Shown: positions 33,921 to 43,790, numbered from the stretch's first letter. The stretch: DNA of 64,000 nt from Palsa-504 sp963744005 (GCA_963744005.1 CAVURU010000003.1:3038001-3102000); one strand, 5' to 3'. Notes: a model not told the origin generated them from the letters alone. Numbers and translations: made by a program.

Positions 33921-34351
33921 TCACCGCACTTTGGCGACCGTCAGCAGCACGGCGGAGTCTTCCAGCGTTTCTAGACGGTGGCGGGTGCCGGGCATGGTGA
34001 TCAGGTCCCGCGGCTGCCCTCCCAGGCCAGCTCCCCCGCCGACATCCGCACCCGGCCGTGCAGGACCAGCACCGTCGCCTCCCCCGGGTTCTCGTGTTCG
34101 GACAGCTCGGAGCCGCGGACCATGGCGATGACCGTCTGGCGCAGCACCTTCTCATGGCCGCCGTAGACGGTGTGCGCAGTGTGACCACCACCGGCAACGG
34201 CGGCCAGCTTGAGCTGCTCACGGGCCAAGGCATCGAGCGACGTTCGTTGCGGCTTGCCGCCATTGTCCCCGTACCAGGCGGAGAGCACCAGCGGACTGTG
34301 AACGGGCAGGTCGGCGGTCTCATAGGACAACATGACCCTTGCCGCCCCCAT
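33921..34351 (-). pseudogene. Cupin-domain protein with a single frameshift
   Basis: The first frame gives SELSEHENPGEATVLVLHGR and VRMSAGELAWEG, a conserved cupin beta-barrel. Adding one base near 34013 continues into DLITMPGTRHRLETLEDSAV and LLTVAKVR then stop, the expected barrel end (metal-ligand His in TRHRLE). Everything else is in place, so this could be a very recent mutation or a sequencing error. Confidence 0.75.
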
Positions 34352-34684
34352 GCGCAGCCTGCGTCATACCGGACGCCGCCGGAGAGGCCTGCCGACGCTT
34401 CCCGCAGCCCGGCTGGCAAGTCATCCTCCGCCTGCGTCCATGCGGATGTCCGCCCGAGCTCGGGCCGGGACGCGGCGACAGCCAGAGGCGCTGCAGTTCA
34501 CGCACCTGATCACCGCGCCTAACGCCGGCTACGTGCGCGCTGTTGCGCAACGTCATTACGATCCGTCGCCGCCCAGCCAGAACAGCGAAGTCGCCAGGCA
34601 CCCGCAATCCAGGGGAAGCCGTCCGCACTCAGTCACCCCACACCGGCCGGGGCAGGAATCTATCTGGTAAACCCACGGACCTAT
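34352..34684. other. 333-base interval without a supported gene
   Basis: Open frames exist but none has a ribosome site or recognisable similarity. Confidence 0.4.
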
Positions 34685-34857
34685 GGCCTGGCCTCCGCCG
34701 CTCATCGCACGCCGCTAGCAATTAGTGAAAACTCCGTGGTCAGGGCGATGTTGGTCATGTAGGTAAGTTGCGTGTCACCCCTCGGACACAGAAAACCCGC
34801 AGATCAGAAGCCAGTTACCGGCCGCTACGGGAGCTCGTGACATTTCACTGACACTAG
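34685..34857. mobile_element. Decayed integration scar (type B) with 145-bp repeat
   Basis: 34685-34790 copies 10665-10772, including the 5' end of the LuxR pseudogene (CTCCGCCGCTCATCGCACGC-like) and GATGTTGGTCATGTAGGTAA. CCCCTCGGACACA lies at 34778-34790. From 34778 to 34922 the sequence is the same as 48807-48951 apart from one base I could find. The int remnant follows directly. Confidence 0.7.
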
Positions 34858-35060
34858 TCATGCTCCGCGAGCCTCCCTCACCAGCCGCGCGAAAGTATTC
34901 GCAGCGTCTCGCTGGTTGCCGGGCAGACGCGGGCGCAGACGGTCATGGTGACCGTCGGCGAGGCGTGGCCGAGGCGCTGGCTCACCACGTGGACCGGCTC
35001 GCGAGCCAGCAGCAACGCCCTGCAGGGACCGGATCACCGTGAGGTGAGCGAGCGCCTGGA
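34858..35060 (-). pseudogene. Tyrosine integrase C-terminal fragment
   Basis: One frame ends PGNQRDAANTFARLVREARG and A then stop. The preceding part, in the next frame, reads EPVHVVSQRLGHASPTVTMT followed by VCARVC. This is the C-terminus of an actinomycete element integrase (family form ...RLGHASPTVTM.VYAHV.P..Q..AA..FA.L). The catalytic Tyr is replaced by Cys and a frameshift follows, so it is inactive. 35060-35338 holds no clear gene. Confidence 0.75.
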
Positions 35061-35338
35061 CCGTGGCCGCGATGAGATCCCGTTCGGCCATCGGCGATGC
35101 CGTCGGCGGCGCGCCTGCCGCCCTACGCGTCCGCGCTCCTGCTAGGGACCCGGCCAGCGGCCGGTGGGTCAGCAGCAAACCAGCCAAAACATGTGTACGC
35201 CCTGTCGGCAGCTGCGTCACCGGCATCTTCGACCGCGCCTGCCCCTCCTCAGCCGCAGTCATCGGGATCAGACAGCCCCGATGGACATGCCCGCGGCGTC
35301 CGCCGGCGGCCAGGATGCTCGGAGCCGGCTTGGATGGC

Positions 35339-37102
35339 CTAGCCGACGGGTGGCGATGCGGAAATGCCGGGCGTCGGGCTGCTGTCGGAGGTGGCCTGGC
35401 TGCCGGCAGCCCATTGGGCGCCGGTTTCGGCGCGGAATGCGGCGATAGCGGACCCGATCGTCGGGAAGAAGTGCTGCGGGTTGATCGTGCGGGTGAGCCC
35501 GTAGCGTTCGATCTTGCGCTGTACCGGGTCCTTGAGTTCGGCGAAGACCAGGCTGATGCCCTGGGCGTTCAGTGTCTCGTCGAGGTCCTCAAGCACGTCG
35601 GAAGCGGTGGTGTCCACGTCGGTCACTGGCTCGGCTGCGATGAGGATCCACGTGGGTCTCGGTTCTGTCTTGGCCAGCCGCCGGACCGTGTCGCGGAAGG
35701 TCTTGGCGTTGGCGAAGAACAGCGGCGCGTCGAACCGGTAGATGACCAGGCCAGGCAGCTGCCCGGCCTCGGGATGGGAGCGGATGTCGTGGTAGCCCTC
35801 CAGGCCGTCCACGCGGCCGAGTACCGTGCCGTAGGGCCACCAGGAACGCCGGAAGACGTTGAGGATGGACAGCACGACCGCGATCCCGATCCCGGGCAGC
35901 ACGCCCAGCAGGGCGACGCCGAGGAAAGCCGCAATGGACAGCAGGAACTCGGCTTTACGCTGCCGCCACAGCCGCACGGTAGCGGGAATGTCGGCCAGGG
36001 ACAGCGACGCGGTGATCACCACCGCGGCCAGGGCAGGCTGGGGCAGGTTACGGAACAGGCCCGGGACCAGCACAATCATCAAGATGATCAGGGCGGCGCC
36101 GGTGACCCCGGTCAGCTGGGTCTTGGCCCCTGACCGCTCCGCCACCGCGGTCCGCGATCCGCTGGTGCTCACCGGGAAACCCTGGAACAAGCCGGCGGCC
36201 AGGTTCGCCGCACCGATGCCGACCATCTCGCCGTTGCCGCGGACCTCCTGCCCGGTGCGCGCCGCGAACGCCGAGGCGGTGGAGATCGTGTCGGCCAGGG
36301 AGACCAGCGCGATGCCCAGGGCCCCGGCGAACAGGGGCCCGAGATCGGCCAGCCGGACGGACGGGATGGTGAGCGGCGGGAAGCCCTTGGGGAGCACCCC
36401 GACCAGGCTGACACCGTGGTCGGCCAGGCTGAAGACCGTCGTGGCCGCAATGGCCAGCACGACCGCGATCAGCACGGCCGGGACCTTTGGCAGCCAGCGC
36501 TGCAGGACCAGGATGAGCACGACCGCGGCGATCCCGACCGCGGCCGCGGCCGGCACCGCATCGCCGTGGGCCAGGCCCCTGACCAGCCCGGTGATCTCAC
36601 CAATGAGGTTATCGGCCTTGACCTTGAACCCGAGAAGCTTGGGCAGCTGCCCGATCAAGATGGTCAGGGCCAGGCCGTTCATGTAGCCGATCATCGTCGG
36701 CTTGGAGATCAGGTCGGCGATGAAGCCGAGCTTGGCCACGGCGGCCAGGAGCATGACGGCCGCGACCATGATGGCCAGGATCGAGGCCAGCGCGACCGCG
36801 CGCTTGGCGTCGCCGTCGGCGGCCATGAGCGGCAGGATCGTCGCCGCGATCATCGGCCCGAGCGAGGAATCCGGGCCCAGCACCAGGATCCGCGACGGGC
36901 CGAACACCGCATAACCGAGCAGGCACAAGATGGACGTGTACAGGCCGGTGATCGGCGGCAGGCCCGCCAGTTCGGCATAGGCCATGCCCTGCGGGACCAG
37001 CAGGGTCGTGAGCACAACCCCCGCGATGACGTCCTTGAGCAGCCACCGACGACGGTAGGACGAAATCACCTGAAGCCCGGGCACCGCATCGAACATAGAC
37101 AC
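35339..37102 (-). CDS. SulP family anion transporter with STAS domain
   Basis: Inner-membrane anion transporter (sulfate, bicarbonate or another anion; substrate not resolvable) of 587 residues. The SulP signature is clear in the first helices: PQGMAYAELAGLPPITGLYT, then FGPSRILVLGPDSSLGPMIA. There are about 12-14 membrane helices up to residue 420. A cytoplasmic STAS domain follows (about 440-560: GLVIYRFDAPLFFANAKTFR, and WILIAAEPVTDVDTTASDVL). It starts at ATG 37102 (MSMFDAVPG). No neighbours share its strand closely, so it is probably monocistronic. Confidence 0.92.
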   Translation of the reverse strand: MSMFDAVPGLQVISSYRRRWLLKDVIAGVVLTTLLVPQGMAYAELAGLPPITGLYTSILCLLGYAVFGPSRILVLGPDSSLGPMIAATILPLMAADGDAKRAVALASILAIMVAAVMLLAAVAKLGFIADLISKPTMIGYMNGLALTILIGQLPKLLGFKVKADNLIGEITGLVRGLAHGDAVPAAAAVGIAAVVLILVLQRWLPKVPAVLIAVVLAIAATTVFSLADHGVSLVGVLPKGFPPLTIPSVRLADLGPLFAGALGIALVSLADTISTASAFAARTGQEVRGNGEMVGIGAANLAAGLFQGFPVSTSGSRTAVAERSGAKTQLTGVTGAALIILMIVLVPGLFRNLPQPALAAVVITASLSLADIPATVRLWRQRKAEFLLSIAAFLGVALLGVLPGIGIAVVLSILNVFRRSWWPYGTVLGRVDGLEGYHDIRSHPEAGQLPGLVIYRFDAPLFFANAKTFRDTVRRLAKTEPRPTWILIAAEPVTDVDTTASDVLEDLDETLNAQGISLVFAELKDPVQRKIERYGLTRTINPQHFFPTIGSAIAAFRAETGAQWAAGSQATSDSSPTPGISASPPVG

Positions 37103-37814
37103 CCCCGGGCCCTGGGCATAAACCGTAGCCGCAAATCTCCCGCCGGGATGTAGGCCAGCGCATCACCCGTGCAGGATGACGACTCACCTGCCGCAGCAGA
37201 TGATCTTGACGGAATGACTCCACAGCCAGAAGGCCAGGCGTTACCCCCCGTGTAGCGGCGTTCCGGATGCCGGATAACCATGCGTGAGCGGTAGGGGGCG
37301 TTAACGCTGACCGGCTGCTGCGCTGGTGTCATACCGGCAGGTATCAATGCGATTCCCCGCTTGACCGCGCTGACACCGGCCAGCAACCTGAGGACGGTCT
37401 GATGAACCGACGCATCACTGCACGAGCGGGCCGGTCCGCCCCCGTCGGCCTCCCGGCAAAGCGGCGGGGATCACCCCGGCATGAGCAGCTAACCGGGGCC
37501 GTCAGCGAGTCCTGCGGAGCCATCCCCCTCACGTCACACCCGCCGGAGGTAAGTCGCAGGCTGCAGCGCGGCAGGAGGTCGACGCCGGGCAGCCGCCGTC
37601 TCGCGGGGGCGTCGCGTGCCCAAGCTCAACCTGGAGGGTAGCCCGGCCTGTCCGGGTAACCCAGCTGCCGAGTGCCCGAGGGGCGCTGCAGCCAGCGGCG
37701 TAGGCGCAGATGGCCGATCCTGCAGCACAGCCACGCGCATTGTGGCCTTCGGCCACTTGATCGAGCGGCCGCCCCTGCGGCCACCCCCATGAGGGTGATG
37801 CCGGAAACCCGATC
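37103..37814. other. 712-base interval without a supported gene
   Basis: It should hold the SulP promoter at its left end and that of the next gene at its right end, but I see no strong elements. Reading frames here have no similarity that I recognise. Confidence 0.4.
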
Positions 37815-38222
37815 GTGGGGCACGCTGACATTGTGAGCGGGTCCGAGGCGAGAGGCGAAATGGCACGATCAGGGCCGGGCGCCGATGAACGGCCAGTGGT
37901 TGTCACGGGGCGGCGCGGCAGCGGGCCTGTTTCACGGCCAGAGGTCTCGGACCGAGACCGTAAGACGGCATGGAGGCTGGTCGTGCTGGCAATGGGGTGG
38001 CATGTGCTGCGAAGCCGCCGCTTCTATGAAGGGCTGGCCGTGACCGCGATCGTGCTGGTCTCGCTGAGCGTGCTCGGCCAGGAGCGCGGGACCGGCTGGA
38101 TGGGGCGCATGGCGGCCTGGGAGAAGGGGGAGGCGGCACGCCTGGAGCGTAAGGCCTCGCGCCGCCGCCTGATCGCTCGTCGTCGGCGTGCCGAGCGGCA
38201 GAGAGCGTTGTCGAGTCGCTGA
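37815..38222 (+). CDS. Hypothetical single-pass membrane protein
   Basis: Up to 135 residues. A disordered N-terminus precedes one membrane helix (about 70-90, FYEGLAVTAIVLVSLSVLGQ) and an Arg/Lys-rich cytoplasmic tail (RKASRRRLIARRRRAERQR). The start could be GTG 37815 or GTG 37833. Proteins with this shape (basic segment, helix, long basic tail) are common in actinobacteria, but no function is known to me. Confidence 0.55.
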   Translation: MGHADIVSGSEARGEMARSGPGADERPVVVTGRRGSGPVSRPEVSDRDRKTAWRLVVLAMGWHVLRSRRFYEGLAVTAIVLVSLSVLGQERGTGWMGRMAAWEKGEAARLERKASRRRLIARRRRAERQRALSSR

Positions 38223-38480
38223 CCCGGGGGATGCGGGTCAGCGTGTCGGGGCGGCTGCGGCAGCGGTCGTATGAGACCCGGGAAGGCGAGAAGCACACAG
38301 AAGTCGGCCGTTCCGGCCAGCATTGGCTGATGATGAACTGGCAATCATCATGCGACGTCCAGACGCCCAGGGATCCGTCCACACGCACCGCCATCCCTGA
38401 ATTATGTCCTGAAGCGCTGGTCACTCGCCTGCCACGGCCGTGGGATTACGGTGGTCTGGCGGCCGCAGGAAGGAGAGGAC

Positions 38481-39938
38481 GTGTTGGGCGACAGCCTGCC
38501 CACCTCGGCTCAGGTGCTGAATGGGCTTCCGGAACCTTGGCCCGATGACGACGGCCTGCGCGGCTTCATCCGCGAGATGCGAGCCGCGGACGGCCTGCTG
38601 CTGGGCGTGCTCGATGATGACCCGACCGGGTCACAGGCGGTGCACGACGTCCAGGTGGTGACCGTCTTGGAAGAAGAGGCATACAGTGCGGCACTGGCTG
38701 GTCCAGCCGCCACCTGTTTTGTCCTGACCAATACCCGCAGCATGGACGAGCCGACCGCCATGCAGGTCAACGTGACGGCGGCACTGGGCTTGCGCTCGGT
38801 GGCCGAACGGCGCGGTGCGCGCTTGCAACTGGTCAGCCGCAGCGATTCCACCCTGCGCGGGCATGTGATGGCGGAGGTGACCGCCCTGGACTCGGTGCGC
38901 CGGGAGAGCGCCGGCCGCGGCTATGACGGCGTGCTGCTCGTCCCGGCGTTTCTGGAAGCGGGGCGACTTACCGCCGGGGACATCCACTGGGCCCAGGTGG
39001 GTGGCCACCTGGTCCCGGTGGGTGAGACTGAATTTGCGCGGGATGCCGCGTTCGGTTATCGCGCATCGGACCTGCGAGACTTCGTGGCTGAGAAGAGCGG
39101 CGGCAGGATCCGGCGGGACGAGGTCGGCAGCATCGGACTGGCTGACATAAGGCTGGGCGGCCCGGAGCGAGTCCGCGACCTGCTGGCCGGGGCGCGGGAT
39201 GGTAGCTGGACCCTGGTCAACGCCTCCGAGTACTCTGACCTGGAGATAGTCGCAGCCGGGGTGCTGATGGCCGAGCATGCGGGCGCATCGTTCCTGTTCC
39301 GTAGCGGTCCCTCGTTCGTGCGCGCGCTGACCGGGATGGGCCCGCAGGCACCGCTGCGCGGCACGGACATCTGGCCTGCCGGACGGCCCCCGCACGGCCG
39401 GCACGGCCTGATCGTGGTGGGATCGCACGTCGGCCAGACCAGCCGCCAGCTGGCGGCGCTTCGCGCCCGGGGCGGAATCACGGCCATCGAGCTGGATGTC
39501 CCGGCCATCGTCAGCGGGGCGGAGGTGGCGACCTGGACGGCACGGCAGGCGGAGGCCGCACTGCGCCTCTCAGATGTGCTGGTGTACACCAGCCGCGCCG
39601 TGACTACGGGCCACGACGGAGCCGAGAATCTGGCGATCGCCCGCGCGGTGTCCGCCGCCGCGGCCCGGACCGTTCGCGAAGCACTGGCCGCCCGGCCCGC
39701 CTGGGTCCTCGCCAAGGGCGGGATCACCTCCCACGACGTGGCACGCTACGGGCTGGGCATCAGGCGCGCCGAGGTGGCCGGCCAGCTGTTCCCCGGCGTC
39801 ATCTCTTTGCTGCGACCGCTGGATGCGCCGCCCGGTGTGATCGGCGTGCCTTACGTGGTCTTCGCTGGCAACGTCGGCGATGACGACACCCTGGCGGACG
39901 TGGTGGCCATCCTCAACGGCAAGCAGCAGGACCGCTGA
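38481..39938 (+). CDS. Four-carbon acid sugar kinase family protein (DUF1537)
   Basis: Predicted ATP-dependent kinase of a C4 sugar acid (OtnK/DtnK type), 485 residues. The N-terminal domain contains LLLGVLDDDPTGSQAVHDVQ (substrate binding), VLTNTRSMDEPTA and LVSRSDSTLRGHVMAE. The C-terminal nucleotide-binding domain contains LIVVGSHVGQTSRQL, VLAKGGITSHDVARYGL and VFAGNVGDDDTLADVV. I chose GTG 38481, where AGGAG lies six bases upstream, over an upstream in-frame GTG. Typical partners (aldolase, dehydrogenase) are missing here, so the pathway is unresolved. Confidence 0.88.
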   Translation: MLGDSLPTSAQVLNGLPEPWPDDDGLRGFIREMRAADGLLLGVLDDDPTGSQAVHDVQVVTVLEEEAYSAALAGPAATCFVLTNTRSMDEPTAMQVNVTAALGLRSVAERRGARLQLVSRSDSTLRGHVMAEVTALDSVRRESAGRGYDGVLLVPAFLEAGRLTAGDIHWAQVGGHLVPVGETEFARDAAFGYRASDLRDFVAEKSGGRIRRDEVGSIGLADIRLGGPERVRDLLAGARDGSWTLVNASEYSDLEIVAAGVLMAEHAGASFLFRSGPSFVRALTGMGPQAPLRGTDIWPAGRPPHGRHGLIVVGSHVGQTSRQLAALRARGGITAIELDVPAIVSGAEVATWTARQAEAALRLSDVLVYTSRAVTTGHDGAENLAIARAVSAAAARTVREALAARPAWVLAKGGITSHDVARYGLGIRRAEVAGQLFPGVISLLRPLDAPPGVIGVPYVVFAGNVGDDDTLADVVAILNGKQQDR

Positions 39939-40190
39939 TGGGCTAGCTAGCCGAAACGCGCACGACGGAACCCATGGCGGGCGCGACACCGGTAGGCTCA
40001 TCACATCCTGCCCCACGAGAGCCCTCCGGGCAGGTCTCGCCACGGGCAGCCCACGGGCCACGAAGACCCTCGCCACACCCACTCAGGCTTCCCCCGACGA
40101 ATGGGGATCTGGACGAGTTTCTCAGCTGTACCTGCTGACGGCTAGCGGCGTAGAACGGCGGCTGAGCCCCCGGGGGGCCGCGGCTACGGC

Positions 40191-41948
40191 TTAGCGCGGA
40201 ATGACCGGCAGAATGATGTGGCTGGGATGCAGCGGATCGTGGTACACCGCCTGCCGGGCCGGGCGCAAGTCGGCGTCCCGGTCGGTGCCGAGCGGGCGCC
40301 CGGTGCCCGGGTTGGGCTCCCACTCCGGGAAGCTGCTTGAGCTGATGTGCACCCCCAGCCGGTGGCCGGCCGGCAGCACGACGCTCGTCGCGACCAGGTC
40401 AATGACGAACTGGTAGACGGCGCCGGCCGCAAGCGGCTGCGGCAACCCGGCGTGCCGGGCGCGGACGATGCCCTCGCACAGGTTGATGGCTGTGCCGCCG
40501 GGGTGAACGTCGATGAGCACCGCAGCGAAGTCTGTGTCCGCCGCGTCCGTGGACGCCCACACCAGCGCCCGTACCGGCCCGGTTATCTCCAGCGGCTCGG
40601 TCAGCGGTGCCGAGGTATAACGGAGAATGTCCGCTCGCTCGCCGACAGCACGCTGGTCGAACGGCCCGGCGAACTCACCGATGCCGAGCAGCCGCCCGCC
40701 GACGGTCGGAACCGGGTCGGCCGGATCGTGCCGGAACTCATCTGGCGCGGTCCCTTCCGGACCATCCGGAGACAGGCCTCCGTCCTGCTGCAGATACCAC
40801 GGCGTGTACCTGGTCCTGGCCAGGGGCCATTCCTGCTCGTCCCGCCAGGCGTTCTCGCCCATTACGAACAGCCGAACCGGGGCCAGGCCAGGATCGGGAC
40901 CGTCCTGCAGCCAGGCGCTGAACCAGTCCCGGCGCAGCGTGGTTGTGTCCAGCACGGCGGCCGGCCCGAAGTCAATGCTCCCCACCACCGACGACGTCGG
41001 CAGCCAGTGCGCCCAGGGGCCGACAATCAGCCGCTGCGCCTGCCTGGCCCGAACGGTCGGCGCCTGTCGCCGCATCCCGGTGAAGTTCGCCAGGATGCCG
41101 TCAAGGTGAATGTCATACCACCCGCCGACATGGATGGCGGGCAGGTCGAGGACGTCATAATAGGTAGCCGGATTGACCCGGCGCCAATTCGCGTCGTCGT
41201 GCCGCTCGTGCTCGAAGATCTCGGCCAGCCAGGTGGCCCGCTCGTGCCACAGAGGATTGCCCAGCATCGGCCGGATCCGGTACACGTCGTCGAGTACCTG
41301 CTTAGCACGCATCCTAGCCGGTCGCACAGCTGCGACATCGCCGGAGGCAAGCGCCGCGCTGACTGCCAGCCCGGCCTCCCTGACCTGGTCAAGCACCGGA
41401 TCCTCGATCCCCCACTGGGGGGCCATCGAGGCCACGACCGACGCGGTCCAGCCGATCCGCAGTGCGAGCCGGAGCGCACCGCCCGGGCCGAACGACGCTG
41501 ACCAGTAATCGGACGGGCAGCACTCCGGCAGCATCGCCTTCAGATGCGGCGGCCGGGCCACGGCGGCCAGCCACTGCGTATAGCCCATGTAGGAGGCACC
41601 GAAAACACCAACCTGGCCGTTCGACCAAGGCTGGCCCGCGGCCCACTCCACCGTGTCGTACCCGTCGTTCACCTCGGACTGGACATAGGTCCACTCCCCC
41701 TCAGACCCGAACCTGCCCCGGCAGTCCTGCAGGACCACCGCGAAGCCGGCCGCGGCCAGCTCGGTCGGCGCTGCCATCAGTGCGGCGGTCTGCTTGCCGT
41801 AGGGGGTCCGACAGATCAGGACGGGCACGGGCTGGCTGACGGCCGGCCGCCACACGTCGGCCGACAGCCGGACGCCATCTCGCATAGGGACGCTGACTCC
41901 GCGCTCCTCGACGACAGCCCGCCCGGCCTGACGTTCGTCAGTCGTCAC
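40191..41948 (-). CDS. CocE/NonD family hydrolase (second copy)
   Basis: Alpha/beta hydrolase of 585 residues; likely an acyl esterase or amidase of unknown substrate. Landmarks: VSVPMRDGVRLSADVWRP (18-35), VVLQDCRGRFGSEGEW (71-86), nucleophile elbow FGASYMGYTQW with Ser119, and a C-terminal X-Pro domain ending in GHRLGVHISSSSFPEWEPNP. This one has the standard GxSYxG elbow, unlike the 11.3-kb homologue. It is clearly a distinct family member. No signal peptide. Neighbours do not suggest a pathway. Confidence 0.9.
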   Translation of the reverse strand: MTTDERQAGRAVVEERGVSVPMRDGVRLSADVWRPAVSQPVPVLICRTPYGKQTAALMAAPTELAAAGFAVVLQDCRGRFGSEGEWTYVQSEVNDGYDTVEWAAGQPWSNGQVGVFGASYMGYTQWLAAVARPPHLKAMLPECCPSDYWSASFGPGGALRLALRIGWTASVVASMAPQWGIEDPVLDQVREAGLAVSAALASGDVAAVRPARMRAKQVLDDVYRIRPMLGNPLWHERATWLAEIFEHERHDDANWRRVNPATYYDVLDLPAIHVGGWYDIHLDGILANFTGMRRQAPTVRARQAQRLIVGPWAHWLPTSSVVGSIDFGPAAVLDTTTLRRDWFSAWLQDGPDPGLAPVRLFVMGENAWRDEQEWPLARTRYTPWYLQQDGGLSPDGPEGTAPDEFRHDPADPVPTVGGRLLGIGEFAGPFDQRAVGERADILRYTSAPLTEPLEITGPVRALVWASTDAADTDFAAVLIDVHPGGTAINLCEGIVRARHAGLPQPLAAGAVYQFVIDLVATSVVLPAGHRLGVHISSSSFPEWEPNPGTGRPLGTDRDADLRPARQAVYHDPLHPSHIILPVIPR

Positions 41949-42261
41949 ATATCAGGGATACACCGCGCGGCCATACCAGAGCAAAAGGGACGGCGATCGC
42001 CGTGCGGGCCAACAACAGCAGTCCGCCTCCGGAGGTGACTTTGCTGCCACGAGGGACCGGCACTGAGCCATCTACCGGTGACGCGGAGGATCAACCCAAT
42101 TCCCAGGGGTCGGCGCGTAAGTGGCCTAGCCCGCGGGGGCGCTCAATCTTAGGCCTTCGACCGCGACGAGGCGCCGCAAACATCGACGGAATTCACCAGA
42201 CGTCGCTAGTGAGCTGGCACCGTATCGATTCGCCGGAACGTGTGCGAGGTAAAGCTAGTGC
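41949..42261. other. 313-base interval without a supported gene
   Basis: Lies between the CocE gene and the ankyrin gene. It probably carries the CocE promoter; nothing else is recognised. Confidence 0.35.
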
Positions 42262-42951
42262 TCACGCGGGGGTGCTCCCGAGTAGTTCGATGATGATCCG
42301 TTGTTCGTCCTTGGCGGCTTCGGAGCCCGTGCCACCGCGTCCAGTTGTCCAGTGAGCGAGATCCATTGCGGTCGATCCGCGGTCGTTTTCGAGGCGAGGA
42401 TCGGCACCGGCGCGCAGGAGGGCTTCGACCGCAGCCGAGCATCGGTTCCTGACCGCTCGATGAAGTGGTGTCACGCCGCCGGCAGCGGCCGCATTGGGAT
42501 CAGCGCCCGCCTCAATGAGAAAGATAATGACATCCCGCTGGCGTGCCGGGTTCCAGCTGACCGATCCGGGCAGGCCGATCATTGCCGCGTGCAACGGCTC
42601 GGCGCCCCGCCGGTTTCTGGCCCGGATGCCGGCGCCGCGCTTGATCAAGTCTTGTGCCATCTCAGAGTCGTAACTGAACCCCGCAGCGTGAAGGGCAGTA
42701 TCGCCTTCGTAGACCTGGGCCATACGTTCGGCGAGGAAGAACTCGTCTTGTCGCGCCAGCCCAGCTGTCGCCAGCGACGGTGCCGCGTCGAGAAGGCCGG
42801 CCGCAGTCATATGGTCAAGGTTTGCGATCGCTACCAGCAACCGCGTGAGGACTACCGTGCCAGCCACGGCATGCTCCTTCCCGGTCAGCGACCAAGCAGA
42901 CATCTGAATACCGGAGGCCTCGTGCCGACCGTATCCGCGGCCGGGCGGCAT
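42262..42951 (-). CDS. Ankyrin repeat protein
   Basis: A 229-residue soluble protein. Ankyrin units are seen at GDTALHAAGFSYDSEMAQDL with IKRGAGIRARNRRGAEPLHA, then FLIEAGADPNAAAAGGVTPL, HRAVRNRCSAAVEALLRAGA and DPRLENDRGSTAMDLA: about three to four repeats. The first 70 residues are helical without clear similarity. The start is uncertain; in-frame ATGs exist at residues 1 and 17. Ankyrin proteins mediate protein contacts, and the partner is unknown. Next to it is an IS5 fragment on the opposite strand. Confidence 0.8.
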   Translation of the reverse strand: MPPGRGYGRHEASGIQMSAWSLTGKEHAVAGTVVLTRLLVAIANLDHMTAAGLLDAAPSLATAGLARQDEFFLAERMAQVYEGDTALHAAGFSYDSEMAQDLIKRGAGIRARNRRGAEPLHAAMIGLPGSVSWNPARQRDVIIFLIEAGADPNAAAAGGVTPLHRAVRNRCSAAVEALLRAGADPRLENDRGSTAMDLAHWTTGRGGTGSEAAKDEQRIIIELLGSTPA

Positions 42952-43245
42952 GACCTGGCTGATGAGGAGCGGGCTGTCCTGGAGCCCTGCTGCTCAGGGG
43001 GAAGAAGCCAGGCCTGCCGCCGAAGCACAGCCGGCGGCAGCTGATCGACGGGATCCGCTGGCGGACCAGGACCGGCTCGCCCTGGCGGGGCGTCCCGCCC
43101 GCTTACGGGCCCTGGCCGTCGGTCTATGCGCTGTTCCGCCGCTGGCAGCGAGACGGCTGGCAGTTGCTGGTCGCCGCGCTGCAGGCGCTGGCCGATGCGG
43201 CCGGGCACGTGACCTGGGACGTCTCCGTTGAGCGGAGCCGATGAG
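42944..43245 (+). pseudogene. IS5-family transposase N-terminal fragment
   Basis: DLADEERAVLEP in one frame continues, after a frameshift, as GKKPGLPPKHSRRQLIDGIR, WRTRTGSPWRGVPPAYGPWP and SVYALFRRWQRDGWQLLVAA, then TWDVSVERSR and stop. This is the N-terminal DUF4096 region of IS5-type transposases. The DDE core is missing. Confidence 0.8.
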
Positions 43246-43380
43246 GGCCGGGCCGATCAGCCGTCTCAGCATTTAGCGCGTATTTCTTCAGCGTGACCGG
43301 CCTCTGCAGTAATAGACGCCCTCAGGCTGACCGGCAGAGCCAGCAATGGGTGGCCTGCCAGTTGACATGAGGAGGACACG

Positions 43381-43542
43381 ATGCATCCGATGTTCGTGAA
43401 GCTGTTCCTGGAGGCCGACGCGGATGACCCGCAGGCCGATGGCCGAGAAAGGCGACGCCGCGCGAACCAGGCCAGGCGTATCCGGTCTCGCGTCACCATT
43501 AAGGCAACCGCCCGCGATCATGATCGCCGACCGCGACGGTGA
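43381..43542 (+). CDS. Small basic protein of unknown function
   Basis: A 53-residue protein beginning MHPMFVKLFLEADADDPQAD, then a strongly basic stretch GRERRRRANQARRIRSR. GAGGAGG lies seven bases before the ATG, good evidence that it is translated. It resembles in style (MHP start, basic second half) the small gene at 10278. Function unknown. Confidence 0.6.
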   Translation: MHPMFVKLFLEADADDPQADGRERRRRANQARRIRSRVTIKATARDHDRRPRR

Positions 43543-43639
43543 CTCTTTGAGTCTGGCGCGCCGGGCCCAGAGCCCAGTCCCCTTAACGAGTAGCTCACCC
43601 GAGGAGCTGCGGCGATGGACAGCGGATGCTTCCATTGGC

Positions 43640-43725
43640 CAGATTCAAAACGCAAAACCGCTGGTCAGGGCGAGTGCGCTGGATAGGCCTTTCGGTGCAG
43701 TCGCCCCTCGGACACATATGAGAAG
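43640..43725. mobile_element. Decayed integration scar (type A)
   Basis: GCTGGTCAGG, then GCGCTGGATAGGCC, then CCCCTCGGACACA (43704-43716), the exact tRNA-Leu 3' end. It resembles 16905-16970 and 48745-48819. No integrase remnant is next to it. Confidence 0.6.
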
Positions 43726-43790
43726 CTCGTGGCGGAGCTGCTCGAACATAAGCCGCCACACCACGGTACAGGGCCGCCCGCGCTGACGGC

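Noticed and set aside
35060..35338. Full integrase gene upstream of the C-terminal fragment
   Set aside because: No R-H-x-x-R box or N-terminal domain could be found in any frame; only the C-terminal end is supported.
35063..36133. 356-codon plus-strand frame over the SulP gene
   Set aside because: Low-complexity, Gly/Arg/Asp-rich antisense of a clear transporter gene; no family resemblance.
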